From: Lysobacter sp. 5GHs7-4
Lineage (GTDB): Bacteria > Pseudomonadota > Gammaproteobacteria > Xanthomonadales > Xanthomonadaceae
DNA: 64,000 nucleotides
Assembly: GCF_021284765.1 (NCBI RefSeq)
Contig: NZ_CP089924.1
Span: forward strand, 2,064,001 to 2,128,000
Direction: 5' to 3'
The notes under the pieces were generated by a model, which made no database searches, was not told where the DNA came from, and saw nothing but the letters and a program-made list of their open reading frames with translations. The translations under genes and the position numbers were made by a program. Numbering within the stretch: position 1 is the stretch's first letter; the number at the start of each line of letters is the position of its first letter. Of this stretch, positions 37,299-46,485 are shown piece after piece.

Positions 37299-38960
37299 TT
37301 ATTTTCCACGCGGCGCCCAGATCCAGTCGATGTCGTCGTCGCGGATGTCCCGAGGCGTCTCCGATACCCAGTTCGCCGCATTGTCGACATCGCCGTTGCC
37401 GGTGTATTTGGCGAATTCGGGATACGGGAAGATCGGACGCGTACGCACCACCGTCTTCCTTGCCTCTGCCTTGGACGGTTCGAATGTCACGGCTTTGCCT
37501 TCGTACTGGGTGGCGACGATGCGCCCAGGCGTTTCGCCCTTCTCCACCCAGTTCACGATGGCGGTGAGCAGGTCGAAACGATCCGGCACGCCACCTCCGC
37601 GGCAATGGTTCATGCCCGGCACCATGTAGACGCGGAACCACTCGCGCACCTTGTCCAGACCGCCGGCTTGTGCCGTGACCTTGGCGTAGTAGTCCAGCGT
37701 GTTCATCGGCGAGACGGTGGGGTCGGCCCAGCCGTGGTAGACGATGAGCTTGCCACCGCGCGCCTGGAACGCCTTCAGGTCCGGCGCGGTGTAAGGCGCG
37801 ACGGGGTCGTACAGCCGGGACATGGCTTCCAGCTTGTGCATCTCGGTGCTGAAGTCGAACTGCCGATAGCTGTAGCCCTGCGGCGGATTCTTCTCCTGCG
37901 CGAGATAGGCGTGCATGCCCTTGGCAAGACCGAGCCGGACGCCACCCGGATCGCCCCAGGCCAGCTCGCTGCCGTGCATGCGCCAGCCCGGATAGATGCG
38001 CTGGCCGGCGCGATTGCGCGGGCCGTCGTAGAGCCGGCGCACCACCGCGACTTGCGCGGCCGAGAGGCAGCTGTCGCTATCCGTTGCCGGGCATTGCAGC
38101 GTGCCGGGATCGAAACGGCAATCGCGCGGCTCCGTCAGGATGCCGTCTTTGACGCCGTCGAGCGCATCGCAGACGGCGAGCACCGCGCCGGCGAGCAGTT
38201 TGAGGTCGTCGGCGTCGAGCACCGGCTTGCCGTCGTCGCCGATCAGCTGCTGCATGTCCCAGGCGTTGACGATGCCGCCCTGGCGCTGGGCGAAGGCCGG
38301 GTCGCCGGCGATGATGCCGTCGAAGTCGTCGGGGTGGAATTGCGCCGCGCCCAGACCCTCGCGGCCACCGGTCGAGCAGCCGCGCAGGTAGGAATGATGT
38401 GGGCGCTGGCCGTAGAAGTACTCGGCTACCGTCTTGGCGACCACCGCCATCGCATGTGGGCTGCGCGTGCCGAAATCGCGGCGCGCCACCGGATCGTTGC
38501 CCCAGAACGGTTCGCCGGTCGGCGAACCGATATGGCCCATGTTGTGCGCGGCGACCATGAAGTCGCGTTCGACCGCATCGCCGCAGTATTTGTCGGTTTC
38601 GACCTGGCCGCAGAAGCCGCCGCAGCCCGATTGCATGTAGCGCCCGTTCCAGGTGCGGGTGGGCAGCCGCAGCTCGAACTGGATCTGCGGGTCGATGTAA
38701 CCCTTGGCCGCGCAGTACTCGGGCGCATCGGCTGTGGCGGCAACGACTTCGGCGGTCAGGATTTTGGCCGCGGCATCGGGAATGCCGCTGAAGTCGTGTG
38801 CGACCAGGCTCTCACACGTGGCCTTGGCCGCCGACGGTGCACTGCCGGGCACGTGTGTCGCGCCCGCCTGCGCCGCAAGCGGCCACACCAGGGCCAGCAG
38901 TAGCCATCCGTTGTTGATGGCCGCCTGACCGAACTGGCCCAGATCCACGCTCTTACCCAT
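37299..38960 (-). CDS. secreted tannase/feruloyl esterase family protein
   Basis: The 553-aa protein has a signal peptide (about 12-34, WLLLALVWPLAAQA) and a tannase/feruloyl esterase domain. The nucleophile motif is RGCSTGGREGL, the acid in HGWADPTVSP and the His in GMNHCRGGG; the Cys next to the Ser and His form the CS-D-HC disulfide typical of the family. Such enzymes cleave gallate or ferulate esters from plant polymers. The ATG at 38960 has GGAG 8 bases upstream. The gene lies on a segment flanked by 146-bp direct repeats, suggesting insertion or duplication. Confidence 0.9.
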   Translation of the reverse strand: MGKSVDLGQFGQAAINNGWLLLALVWPLAAQAGATHVPGSAPSAAKATCESLVAHDFSGIPDAAAKILTAEVVAATADAPEYCAAKGYIDPQIQFELRLPTRTWNGRYMQSGCGGFCGQVETDKYCGDAVERDFMVAAHNMGHIGSPTGEPFWGNDPVARRDFGTRSPHAMAVVAKTVAEYFYGQRPHHSYLRGCSTGGREGLGAAQFHPDDFDGIIAGDPAFAQRQGGIVNAWDMQQLIGDDGKPVLDADDLKLLAGAVLAVCDALDGVKDGILTEPRDCRFDPGTLQCPATDSDSCLSAAQVAVVRRLYDGPRNRAGQRIYPGWRMHGSELAWGDPGGVRLGLAKGMHAYLAQEKNPPQGYSYRQFDFSTEMHKLEAMSRLYDPVAPYTAPDLKAFQARGGKLIVYHGWADPTVSPMNTLDYYAKVTAQAGGLDKVREWFRVYMVPGMNHCRGGGVPDRFDLLTAIVNWVEKGETPGRIVATQYEGKAVTFEPSKAEARKTVVRTRPIFPYPEFAKYTGNGDVDNAANWVSETPRDIRDDDIDWIWAPRGK

Positions 38961-39368
38961 GCTCGATTCTCCGGCTAGATGTTGTTCGAAAGGCTGAAGG
39001 TGACGGTCAGTGCCCGTATGCGCGCGACGAACGTCTTGCCGCTGGCGGGATAGTCGGTGTTGCGCCTCAGCGTCCAGATCTTTGGCGTCGTAGACGGGCC
39101 CCGCAAAAAGGAGCGCCCCCGACAGCCCCAGCGACGTAGCCACCGCCCCGGGAGAACGGCACGCGCGTCCGTGGCGCGGGCTACCCCTGAAGCCAGATCC
39201 GGATCGCTATTTTTCTCGGTCGAACCGAGCATGCCTGCACCTCGCCCTGGTCGAATTCGGGCACGGACGGGTGCCTCAACAGCCCAGTCCGGGTTTGGCA
39301 CCAGAACCGGACACGCCAGCGGAACAGGGGGGCGTAGGGAAGAGAAAAGTAACCTGACCCCTATCCGG
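38961..39368. other. gap upstream of the tannase gene, possible gene remnant
   Basis: No intact gene is seen. On the minus strand a frame ends at 38975 with RRNTDYPASGKTFVARIRAL, then TVTFSLSNNI. This reads somewhat like the last beta-strand of an outer-membrane protein, but there is no matching upstream part. It may be the end of a gene lost when the segment was rearranged. Confidence 0.3.
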
Positions 39369-39514
39369 CCGTGCCTACGGGGCTCCTTCGTTCGGGATCC
39401 TTAGGCCGCGCCGGTGCGCTTGCGCTTCGTCGCGAGGTGCCAGATGAGCCAGGTCAGCAGCACCAACACCGTGGGGCAGGCCCAGCCGAACAGCGCGGCA
39501 ATGCCGACGAAGCC
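39369..39514. repeat. 146-bp direct repeat, right copy
   Basis: The intact-gene copy of the repeat at 37105-37250, offset by exactly 2264 bp. It covers the 3' end of the 104-aa membrane-protein gene and about half of the terminator hairpin found at 37096. Confidence 0.9.
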
Positions 39515-39715
39515 CTCGGTCTGCGCGATTTCGCTGGCGCTGGCCGCGCTGCGCACCCTGTACGCATAGGCCACGTTGAGCGCCCAGCCGGACGCCACCG
39601 CGATGGCGGCCGCTACCCGTCCGCTCAATCGCCCACGCGCCTTCAACCACAGGAACAGCAGCACCGGCAGTACCAGCGCGGTCACCAGCAGTGCGGCAGT
39701 AGCGAAACTTCCCAT
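39401..39715 (-). CDS. small membrane protein
   Basis: The 104-aa protein has three hydrophobic segments (about 5-24, 35-52 and 70-92) and a basic C-terminus, ATKRKRTGAA. I do not recognise the family; the last part resembles superinfection-immunity-type small membrane proteins (FGWACPTVLVLLTWLIWH), but this is weak. ATG at 39715 is preferred; a TTG at 39730 is in frame. Its 3' third is duplicated at 37137. Confidence 0.6.
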   Translation of the reverse strand: MGSFATAALLVTALVLPVLLFLWLKARGRLSGRVAAAIAVASGWALNVAYAYRVRSAASASEIAQTEGFVGIAALFGWACPTVLVLLTWLIWHLATKRKRTGAA

Positions 39716-39760
39716 AAGCCTCGGACCCAAGCACGAAGCGGCGCCTGTTCGCGTACGGCG

Positions 39761-40159
39761 CTAACGATGCATCCAGCGATACGCCCACCACCCCAACAGC
39801 AGCAAGGCGAGCAGCCAGACGCCCCCGATCACCGCAGCGGCCACCCAACTGACGGGCCGCTGCGCCGAACGTTGCGCCTGTTCCCGCGCGGACGCAAGCA
39901 CCTCCGCCGGCAGCAGGCGCACCACCAGGGCGATGCCCAGCGGTATCAGGATCAGGTCGTCCAGATAACCCAGCACCGGGATGAAGTCCGGAATGAGATC
40001 GATGGGGCTGAGCGCGTACGCCGCGACGATCAGCGCCAGCAGGCGCACGGACCAAGGCGTGCGGGCATCGCGCGCTGCGTAGTAGGCCACCAACGTGAGC
40101 TGCTTGAGTGCTTTAGCGCGTGCCTTCAATGAGCGCAGTAGCGGCATCGGGTAGCGCAT
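39761..40159 (-). CDS. YkvA-like DUF1232 membrane protein
   Basis: The 132-aa protein has the DUF1232 core [19 protein letters not shown], which is diagnostic, followed by hydrophobic segments and a C-terminal transmembrane helix ([20 protein letters not shown]). Function is unknown. The frame is open upstream to 40273, but the ATG at 40159 avoids overlap with the next gene; ATG at 40147 is an alternative. Confidence 0.82.
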   Translation of the reverse strand: MRYPMPLLRSLKARAKALKQLTLVAYYAARDARTPWSVRLLALIVAAYALSPIDLIPDFIPVLGYLDDLILIPLGIALVVRLLPAEVLASAREQAQRSAQRPVSWVAAAVIGGVWLLALLLLGWWAYRWMHR

Positions 40160-40209
40160 CAGGCTGGCATCTGGCGGTGCTGCGGCTGATTGGGCGTTAG
40201 TGGACAGCG

Positions 40210-40614
40210 TCACCAAGGCTCGCCGCGCGCCGATTCCACGCGCGCCCACACGTCGGGCGTTCCGCTTTTCCACACGCCTCCCAGCAAGTCACGGAATGCT
40301 GGACTGCGACGGGCTTCTGTTTCGATGCGATCTATGAATTGCGGCCCGGTGAAATGAATCAGATCCTCCAGAGGCCCTGCCGCCAAGACACCGAGCACAG
40401 TGTCCGGTGGCTCTTTGGACAGGACCATCAGGATGGCTTCCCAGCATTCCTCCGTGCCGGATGCGTCCATGAATTTTTCCACCGCCCACCAATCCGGATG
40501 GCCGTCGGTCGGCCTGCCGGCATCCAACTGGAAGGCGATGTAAGCGGACGCCCACTCCTCGATGCTTCGCGACGGGCTGTCGATTTCATCGGGGTCGGGC
40601 TCGGGCGCTGTCAT
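40210..40614 (-). CDS. hypothetical protein, DUF6869-like
   Basis: The 134-aa acidic soluble protein begins with a Glu/Asp/Pro-rich segment and has the blocks [19 protein letters not shown] and [19 protein letters not shown], which I associate with DUF6869. This family is typical of small stand-alone proteins of unknown function, sometimes seen near toxin-immunity loci. ATG at 40614 was chosen because the region upstream of it has a Cys/Arg-rich, non-conserved translation. No gene is supported from 40615 to 40873. Confidence 0.65.
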   Translation of the reverse strand: MTAPEPDPDEIDSPSRSIEEWASAYIAFQLDAGRPTDGHPDWWAVEKFMDASGTEECWEAILMVLSKEPPDTVLGVLAAGPLEDLIHFTGPQFIDRIETEARRSPAFRDLLGGVWKSGTPDVWARVESARGEPW

Positions 40615-40873
40615 GGCTGCGTCTGTGGATTGTCGATGGGCCAGATCATAGTGCGGCACGCATCTGTCTGTGTATTCGGCCCCAAGTTGCGACCGCAGCG
40701 TTGCATCGCGATCCGCATGCATCACTGCCAAGCTCCGATGGCTGCAGGGGGTTCCGTTTGTTGGGCGGGCTGGACAATTCATGCAGGGCAGCGACGCCGC
40801 ATGCGTCACTGAACTCCGGCGGGGTTGTCCAGGGTTTGCTGGTTGGCTCCGTCGAGCGACTGCAGGGCTCGGC

Positions 40874-41212
40874 TCAGGACTCGGGGTTGTACATGATCTC
40901 TCGGACTTCCTGGGCGCAACGGCAGGACGCGGCGAGCTTGGCCGCCCACGCCAGCGCTTCGTCCCGGGTGGGCACCTCGATCACGCAGAAGCCGCCGATG
41001 ACCGCTTTGGTCTCCGGGTAGGGGCCTGCGGAGACGGAACCGTCGGGGGCGACGATGCTGGCCTGCTGGGTCAGGATGCCGCCGCCGAAGATCCAGACGC
41101 CGGCGGCCTTGGCCTCGCGCACCACGGTGTGTGACGCCGCCGATACGGCGGGCAGGTCTTCCTCGGAAACGGACATCGCTCCGTCATCGAACGAAATCAG
41201 GTATCGCCGCAT
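40874..41212 (-). CDS. YCII-related domain protein
   Basis: The 112-aa protein has the YciI/DGPF fold: MRRYLISFDDGAMSV at the start, GVWIFGGGILTQQAS, and the 'GPYPETKAVIGGFCVIEVPTRDEAL' type segment near the middle-to-end (read as GPYPETKAVIGG, then FCVIEVPTRDEAL). Such proteins are often linked to ECF sigma factors or RNA-polymerase accessory genes; none is adjacent here. ATG at 41212 has GGGAG 7 bases upstream; ATG at 41248 is weaker. Confidence 0.82.
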   Translation of the reverse strand: MRRYLISFDDGAMSVSEEDLPAVSAASHTVVREAKAAGVWIFGGGILTQQASIVAPDGSVSAGPYPETKAVIGGFCVIEVPTRDEALAWAAKLAASCRCAQEVREIMYNPES

Positions 41213-41394
41213 GGTGAGCTCCCGGTTGCGCAACGGATGGACGGACAAGGGTAGCCGGTCAGCCGATTCGATGGCGCGGCGCGCGCTGGGGGCGCTGGCA
41301 TGGGAATCTTGTGGCGGCGCGACGGCTTAACTAAGCTCGCGCCACCAGGATGCAGGTGGTGGCCGACGCATCCACTCTCCAGAGGGAAGGAACC

Positions 41395-42057
41395 ATGCGG
41401 ACGGGCAAGACTCCCTGGCCGAACGCTTGCGGCGCAGGCTTGGCGCTGGCGTTGCTGGCCGCCGTGTCCGGCGCCGGCGCCAGCAGCTTCACCAACTACG
41501 GTCCCATCTACTCCAGCTACAAGAAGGCCGGCGATGCCGGCGGCGGCTGCATTTCGGGCAGCATCGGCACCACTATGCCCGGCAAGAACTTCAACGTCAT
41601 GGTGACCTTCGTGTCGGAGGCCAACGCCGAGAGCGATCTCAAGCGCGCCTACTTCGGCTTCAGCACCCTGGACAAGCGCCACGACTTCGACGACGGCCAC
41701 GAGCGCGCCAGCGTGTTCCGGCTTTGCCTCAAACCGGGCAACTACCAGTTGGTCGGCATCAACGCGCAAAACTCCTACAACACCGAGCGGGTGCACGTGC
41801 CGTTCAAGGTCGAGGCGGGCAAGCATTACTACCTGGGCAGTTTCGTGTTCCATCGCGCCACGACCGCCTCGTTCAAGTGCAACGCGAGCATGCTGCCGCT
41901 GTTCGTCGAGGTCCGCGACGAGCAGGTGCGCGATCTGCCGGTGATCATGAAGCCTGAAAAATCCGTCGGCATCGAGCCGGAAGTGCGGCTCGTCGATCCT
42001 TCGCGGGGGCATCCGTATTTTCAGAGCTGCTCGGACGTCGGCAAAGCGGGCGGCTAA
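41395..42057 (+). CDS. secreted hypothetical protein
   Basis: The 220-aa protein has a signal peptide (1-29, AVSGAGASS) and no recognised domain. It is Cys-containing and beta-rich, with MPGKNFNVMVTFVSEANAES and HYYLGSFVFHRATTASF. A start at 41395 is supported by AAGGA 4 bases upstream. Function unknown. Confidence 0.65.
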   Translation: MRTGKTPWPNACGAGLALALLAAVSGAGASSFTNYGPIYSSYKKAGDAGGGCISGSIGTTMPGKNFNVMVTFVSEANAESDLKRAYFGFSTLDKRHDFDDGHERASVFRLCLKPGNYQLVGINAQNSYNTERVHVPFKVEAGKHYYLGSFVFHRATTASFKCNASMLPLFVEVRDEQVRDLPVIMKPEKSVGIEPEVRLVDPSRGHPYFQSCSDVGKAGG

Positions 42058-42074
42058 GGCAGGCGCGACCAGGC

Positions 42075-42689
42075 TCAGGCCACGACCGAAGGATCGGCGA
42101 CTTCGATCACCAGCGGTGCGTCGGCGCCGGCATCGGCTGTGCGCCAGACGCGCGCCGCGGCGCCGATACCGGGAACCTGGGTCTGCAGCAGCTGGCCGCG
42201 CGAATGTTCGGGGTGCCATTCGCCGCAGACGGTACGGCCATCCTCGTCCTGCACGGTCAAGGTGAAGGTCATGACCGCACCGTCTTCGGCCAATGCCCAG
42301 TAGCGGTCGGTCACGCGTGCGGGCACTGCGATCGCGGTGGGCGCGATGTCGTGCCAGGCCGTTCGCAGTCGGGCTTCGTGTCGGGCCTGTCGGACCGAGC
42401 CGATCAGAATGGCCCACAGCGCCAGCGCCAGGCCGCCGATCATGACGGTGAAGAGTAGGTCGAACCACCAGCCCGGCGTTTCGCCGGTCCACAGCTCGTA
42501 GATCATCCAGGCGGCGCAGGCGGAGGTGGTCGCGCACATGAGCGCGAACAGCAGGCGCCCGGTGGGGCCCATGCGCTGCGGCAGCTTCAGGGCCTCGGGC
42601 GGTGGGCCGGGTGAGGCGGCGGCGTCCAGTCTCGGCAGCAGTTGGATGACGTGGCCGTCGGCGTAGTCGTAGGTGCTGGGTTTCGGCAT
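42075..42689 (-). CDS. two-TM membrane protein, hypothetical
   Basis: The 204-aa protein has a Pro-rich cytosolic start, two hydrophobic helices (about 42-62 and 75-97) and a C-terminal beta-rich domain of about 105 residues (AVPARVTDRYWALAEDG, TVCGEWHPEHSRGQLLQ). The layout resembles DUF3592-type proteins. ATG at 42689 was chosen; upstream in-frame sequence runs into the dispersed element at 42785. Confidence 0.65.
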   Translation of the reverse strand: MPKPSTYDYADGHVIQLLPRLDAAASPGPPPEALKLPQRMGPTGRLLFALMCATTSACAAWMIYELWTGETPGWWFDLLFTVMIGGLALALWAILIGSVRQARHEARLRTAWHDIAPTAIAVPARVTDRYWALAEDGAVMTFTLTVQDEDGRTVCGEWHPEHSRGQLLQTQVPGIGAAARVWRTADAGADAPLVIEVADPSVVA

Positions 42690-42784
42690 GGGCGCAGGGT
42701 AGCGGGACGGATCGGCGCGATCATGACAGGCGAAGCGCTGCGGGCGCTCGTTGTTTGGACCTTGCGCGCGGCGGCGGGGGGCGA

Positions 42785-42820
42785 CGATGCGGTTCGCCCT
42801 TGGCTCACCGCATCCTACGG
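42785..42820 (-). repeat. dispersed element, inverted copy
   Basis: Read on the minus strand this is CGTAGGATGCGGTGAGCC, continuing AAGGGCGAACCGCATC, matching 18121-18153 with a few changes and partly 418-441. It has internal palindromic potential (TGCGGT...ACCGCA). Confidence 0.65.
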
Positions 42821-42831
42821 CCGTCACTGAT

Positions 42832-43092
42832 CTAGGCGCTGGGGAAGAGGACTTTCCAGAGCACGAAAGCGACCGTGCCCAGGATCGCGCCGCCGATGGC
42901 CATGACGGTCAGCGCGCCTTTTCGAAACGCGGCGGAGTGTTCGCCCAGCATGTCCTCGTCCGGGTCGCCCAAGCTCATCGCGTACAGGAAAAACGGCGCT
43001 GCTGCGATCGCGATGGCCCATTTGGGCGCGTCGAACTCCACCGCTGCCCACGGCGGAATGACTAGCGCCAGCAACCACAGGTATCTGAGCAT
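42832..43092 (-). CDS. small two- to three-helix membrane protein
   Basis: The 86-aa protein is mostly hydrophobic, with helices at about 3-17, 26-40 and 60-83, separated by an acidic loop SLGDPDEDMLGEHS. No family recognised. ATG at 43092 begins MLRYLWLLALV. Confidence 0.55.
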   Translation of the reverse strand: MLRYLWLLALVIPPWAAVEFDAPKWAIAIAAAPFFLYAMSLGDPDEDMLGEHSAAFRKGALTVMAIGGAILGTVAFVLWKVLFPSA

Positions 43093-43168
43093 GTTCGGCG
43101 GAGCTGGTAGAAGGATGCCAGCTGCGAAATCTACCGCGACGGGCATGTGGCGTCGCAGGCGGCGGGGC

Positions 43169-43810
43169 TCAAAGCTCCGGAATCGTCGCGGCAGCGAAAG
43201 GGCCGAGCACGCGCCAGCCCAGGTTCGCGTACAGGCCGCGGCCGTCCTCGGTGGCGACCAGGAGCTGGGTGCTGGTGAGGGATTGCCGCGCGCCGGCCAG
43301 TGCGTTCATCACCGCGACGCCCAGTCCCTTGCGCCGGTGCTCCTGCGCGGTTTCGATGCGGTCGTAGACGAAGACGTCGGCGGCTTCCGCCGCGCATCCG
43401 CTGGCGGCCAGATCGCCGGTCGCAGCCACGACGCTGGCGCGCACGACCGGTCCGTCGCGATCAAGCGCCAGACGGTACCCGTCCGGCAGCGGCTGGCGGA
43501 CGGCGGCTGCGGCCGTGGCGACCATGAAGTAGTTCGTCGGCAGCATCTGCCAGCGCGCCGGCAGCGCGCTGCGCAAGGCCTCGTCGCTGCCGCACAGCTT
43601 CAGGTAATGCCGCGGCGCGGCGATCTCCTGCGCGATCTCGCGCAGCCCGTCGCACAGCCGCGGGAACACCCAGCGTTTGGTTTCCTTGTCCGATCCGGTA
43701 TCCACGCGGTAGCCGCCGCGGTCGTGAACCGGAAGCGGCGCGCCCCGGGCGATGGAATGTGCGGTCTGCCAGGCGAAAACGAGCTGCGGATCGATCAGGG
43801 GCAGGGTCAT
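43169..43810 (-). CDS. GNAT-family N-acetyltransferase
   Basis: The 213-aa protein has the acetyl-CoA binding motif EHRRKGLGVAVMNAL near residue 165 and a C-terminal YANLGWRVLGPF typical of GNATs. The N-terminal half is long and carries no clear motif. The target is unknown. ATG at 43810 gives MTLPLIDPQLV. Confidence 0.8.
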   Translation of the reverse strand: MTLPLIDPQLVFAWQTAHSIARGAPLPVHDRGGYRVDTGSDKETKRWVFPRLCDGLREIAQEIAAPRHYLKLCGSDEALRSALPARWQMLPTNYFMVATAAAAVRQPLPDGYRLALDRDGPVVRASVVAATGDLAASGCAAEAADVFVYDRIETAQEHRRKGLGVAVMNALAGARQSLTSTQLLVATEDGRGLYANLGWRVLGPFAAATIPEL

Positions 43811-43992
43811 GGCGTGTCGTGGGGCAACCGGGTGCAGCGCATTCTGGCGTGACGGCGCGGGCCGCACCATGCCGACGCACGGTCGCGATCCGTCGTGAGC
43901 GAGCACTGCAGCATGACCGGGTCGCAGGCGCTGAGACGAGGCAGGGCGTCGATCGGATCGAACCGGCGACCGACGCCGCCGACCTCGTAGCC

Positions 43993-44397
43993 TCAGCCCG
44001 GCGCGCCGGCGCTGAACAGCGCCTGCAAGGCGATGCCCATGCTGATGGACAGAATCCACAGCGCCGCGCTCTCGAACCAGGTCTCCAGCCGCTTGGCGCC
44101 CTGGTCGGTGTAGCCCAGTTTTTCCTTTCTGCGCAGCAGATCGTGCCCGTGTCGGATACGGTCCATCAGCGAGAACTGCACGAAGAACGCCAGCAGCGCC
44201 GACAGGAACATGCCGCTGGCCGCGATCATGATCTTGAGAAAGAACTTGCGGTCGCCGTCCACGAACTGGACCAGGGCGATGAGCCCGGCGGCGGCCGTCA
44301 TGGCGATGGTGCCGAGCTGCTTGAGGTAATCGAAGGACAGCGTAACGGCTGTGTCCAGGCTGACCTGCGGCGTGGGTTCTTGCGCGGGTGGTTCCAT
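43993..44397 (-). CDS. membrane protein, hypothetical
   Basis: The 134-aa protein has three hydrophobic segments (about 25-45, 55-76, 112-130) and a basic cytosolic loop RHGHDLLRRKEKLGYTDQG. I do not recognise it. The start at 44397 begins MEPPAQEPTPQ. The gap 44398-44661 between it and pgaD shows no gene. Confidence 0.6.
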   Translation of the reverse strand: MEPPAQEPTPQVSLDTAVTLSFDYLKQLGTIAMTAAAGLIALVQFVDGDRKFFLKIMIAASGMFLSALLAFFVQFSLMDRIRHGHDLLRRKEKLGYTDQGAKRLETWFESAALWILSISMGIALQALFSAGAPG

Positions 44398-44661
44398 GCG
44401 GCGCTCCGAAGTCGTGTCGTTCGGCCCGGTCGCCTGATGACCGGATCGCGGGTGTCCGGTGGTACGACGGATCTGCGGAGCCCCGCATCGAACACTATCA
44501 CCTCGACGTCGCCCGCTCCTAACGCGGTCGCGCTCGTTTGCGCGTCCGAAGCCGCTCGCTGCGATGGGGATGGATAGGGTTTGCAAGAGCGGCGCTCACC
44601 GCGGCCGCGCGCTGACGTCACGGGCCGTCGAACGGGCGCAGTGCGCGCCGCTCTGCAAAAC

Positions 44662-45231
44662 TCAGGCGGGCGCGGCGACGCTGCCGGCGGCCGGCGCGAC
44701 TTCGCGCAGGCCGCGGGGCACGGCGAATTCCGCGTCCATGTTCAGTACCACCACGCGTGCGGCATTGAGTTGCGCGCCCAGTTGCGCCGTGGCGCCCAGG
44801 GCCTGGGCGATGTCGTCCAGCGGAGTGGGCGAGGGCGCGCCGCGGCGGTCCTTGCCGGCGAAGCGCCAGCGGTTGTACTCGGCCCAGGCGATCAGCAGCA
44901 CGGCGGCGCAGACCGCCAGGCTGGGCAGGGCGATCAGCAGGAAGGGTTCGACGCGGTGCTGGCGCAGGTAGAGTTCGAAGTAGGCGTTGCGGATGCCCAG
45001 CAGCCACAGCAGCATGGTGATCGCCGGCATCCACAGGTACACGTACACGCCCCAGAACGCGGCGGTGACGAAGCCCCAGGCGGTGCGGCGCAGACGCGGC
45101 TGCGCGCGCGGGCGCTGGATCAGGCGCGAATCGTACTTGGCCGCGGTCTGGCGCGAGGCGTTGGAGCGCGGTGCGGTGGGACGCGCTTGAGCGGCGCCGG
45201 CCGCGTCGCGGCCCGGGCGTTCGGTGTTCAT
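44662..45231 (-). CDS. pgaD: PNAG synthesis accessory protein PgaD
   Basis: The 189-aa protein has two transmembrane helices (about 52-75 and 98-118) with the PgaD pattern WGVYVYLWMPAITMLLWLLG. PgaD partners with the synthase PgaC, and the pair is activated by c-di-GMP in E. coli. It has a longer basic N-terminus and a longer C-terminus than the E. coli form. Its ATG overlaps the pgaC stop. Confidence 0.9.
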   Translation of the reverse strand: MNTERPGRDAAGAAQARPTAPRSNASRQTAAKYDSRLIQRPRAQPRLRRTAWGFVTAAFWGVYVYLWMPAITMLLWLLGIRNAYFELYLRQHRVEPFLLIALPSLAVCAAVLLIAWAEYNRWRFAGKDRRGAPSPTPLDDIAQALGATAQLGAQLNAARVVVLNMDAEFAVPRGLREVAPAAGSVAAPA

Positions 45232-46475
45232 CGGATTCCCCTGTCAGGACTGACCCAGGTGGCGCGCGTGTCGCGGCGCTTGAACAGCGCCTTGGGCACG
45301 GCGGTCACCGTGGTCGCGAAACTCAACAACCAGTACGCCATCGGGTACCAGATCATCCAGTAGTAGTTGCGGCCGACGCCGGTTTCGTAGCGGCGGTCGA
45401 TGATGATGCTGGCGGCGAACTGCAACAGACAGACCATCGCCAGGATCATGCCGTGCCAGGTCGGCAGCAGGCTGTTGACGCGCAGCTCCGGCGGCAGCGG
45501 CGCGACCAGGCCGATCACGTACAAGGCCATGATCAGCGCCATGGTGTAGGCCCAGGCCACGCTGAGCAGGTATTCGGCCATCACCGCCCACATGCGGCGC
45601 TTGCGCCAGCTCAGCAGGTCGCGGCTGTGGCGCAGCAGCACTTCCACGCCGCCCTGCGCCCAACGCAGGCGCTGGCGCCACAGGCCCTTGAGGGTTTCCG
45701 GCATCAGGATGAAGCACAGCGCGTTGGGTTCGTAGCGGATGTCCCAGTGGTCCAGCTGCAGGCGCCAGCTGATGTCGATGTCCTCGGTGACCATGTTGTC
45801 GGACCAGTAGCCGATGCGGTGCAGCGCGGTGCGGCGGAACGCGCAGATCACGCCGGACACGGTGAACAAACGGCCGTACACGCGCTGGGCGCGCTTGATC
45901 ATGCCGATGATCGAGGAGAACTCGCCCACCTGCAGGCGCCCCAGCAGGGTGGAGCGGTTGCGGATGCGCGGGTTGCCGGTGACCGCGCCCACGCGCTGGC
46001 CCGAGCACAGGTGCCAGACCATCCAGTGGGTGGCGTACTCGTCCAGCAGGGCATCGCCGTCGATGCAGACCAGGTATTCCGAACGCGCGGCCAGCGCGCC
46101 CATGCGCATGGCGTTGGCCTTGCCCAGGTTGCGGTCGAGATGGATCACGCGCAGGCGCGGATACTGCAGCGCCAGGGCGTTGAGCTTTTCGGCGGTGTCG
46201 TCGCGGCTGCCGTCGTTGATGGCGATGACCTCGAAATCCGGATAGCGCTGGGCCATGGCTGCGCCGATGGTTTCGTGGACGTTGTCGCCTTCGTTGTGGC
46301 AGGGGATCAGGATCGACACCAGCGGTGCGTCCGCCAGCGCCGGTGGTTCGGTGCGCGGCGGCGCGTGGCGTTCGCGACGCAGGTAGTAGTAGAGGCCTCC
46401 GGAGATCCAGAAGAACGACATCACGATCGGGTAGAAGAACGCGAACTCGAACAGGGCGTAGAGGAAACGATGCAT
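45228..46475 (-). CDS. pgaC: poly-N-acetylglucosamine synthase PgaC
   Basis: This 415-aa processive family 2 glycosyltransferase sits in the inner membrane. Its catalytic elements are NDGSRDD, CIDGDALL, TEDIDISW and QRLRWAQGG, with flanking membrane helices (one or two N-terminal; three or four after about 300). It polymerises UDP-GlcNAc into beta-1,6-GlcNAc. It is the third gene of pgaABCD, 10 bp after pgaB and overlapping pgaD. Confidence 0.96.
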   Translation of the reverse strand: MHRFLYALFEFAFFYPIVMSFFWISGGLYYYLRRERHAPPRTEPPALADAPLVSILIPCHNEGDNVHETIGAAMAQRYPDFEVIAINDGSRDDTAEKLNALALQYPRLRVIHLDRNLGKANAMRMGALAARSEYLVCIDGDALLDEYATHWMVWHLCSGQRVGAVTGNPRIRNRSTLLGRLQVGEFSSIIGMIKRAQRVYGRLFTVSGVICAFRRTALHRIGYWSDNMVTEDIDISWRLQLDHWDIRYEPNALCFILMPETLKGLWRQRLRWAQGGVEVLLRHSRDLLSWRKRRMWAVMAEYLLSVAWAYTMALIMALYVIGLVAPLPPELRVNSLLPTWHGMILAMVCLLQFAASIIIDRRYETGVGRNYYWMIWYPMAYWLLSFATTVTAVPKALFKRRDTRATWVSPDRGIR

Positions 46476-46485
46476 GGCCGTCTCC

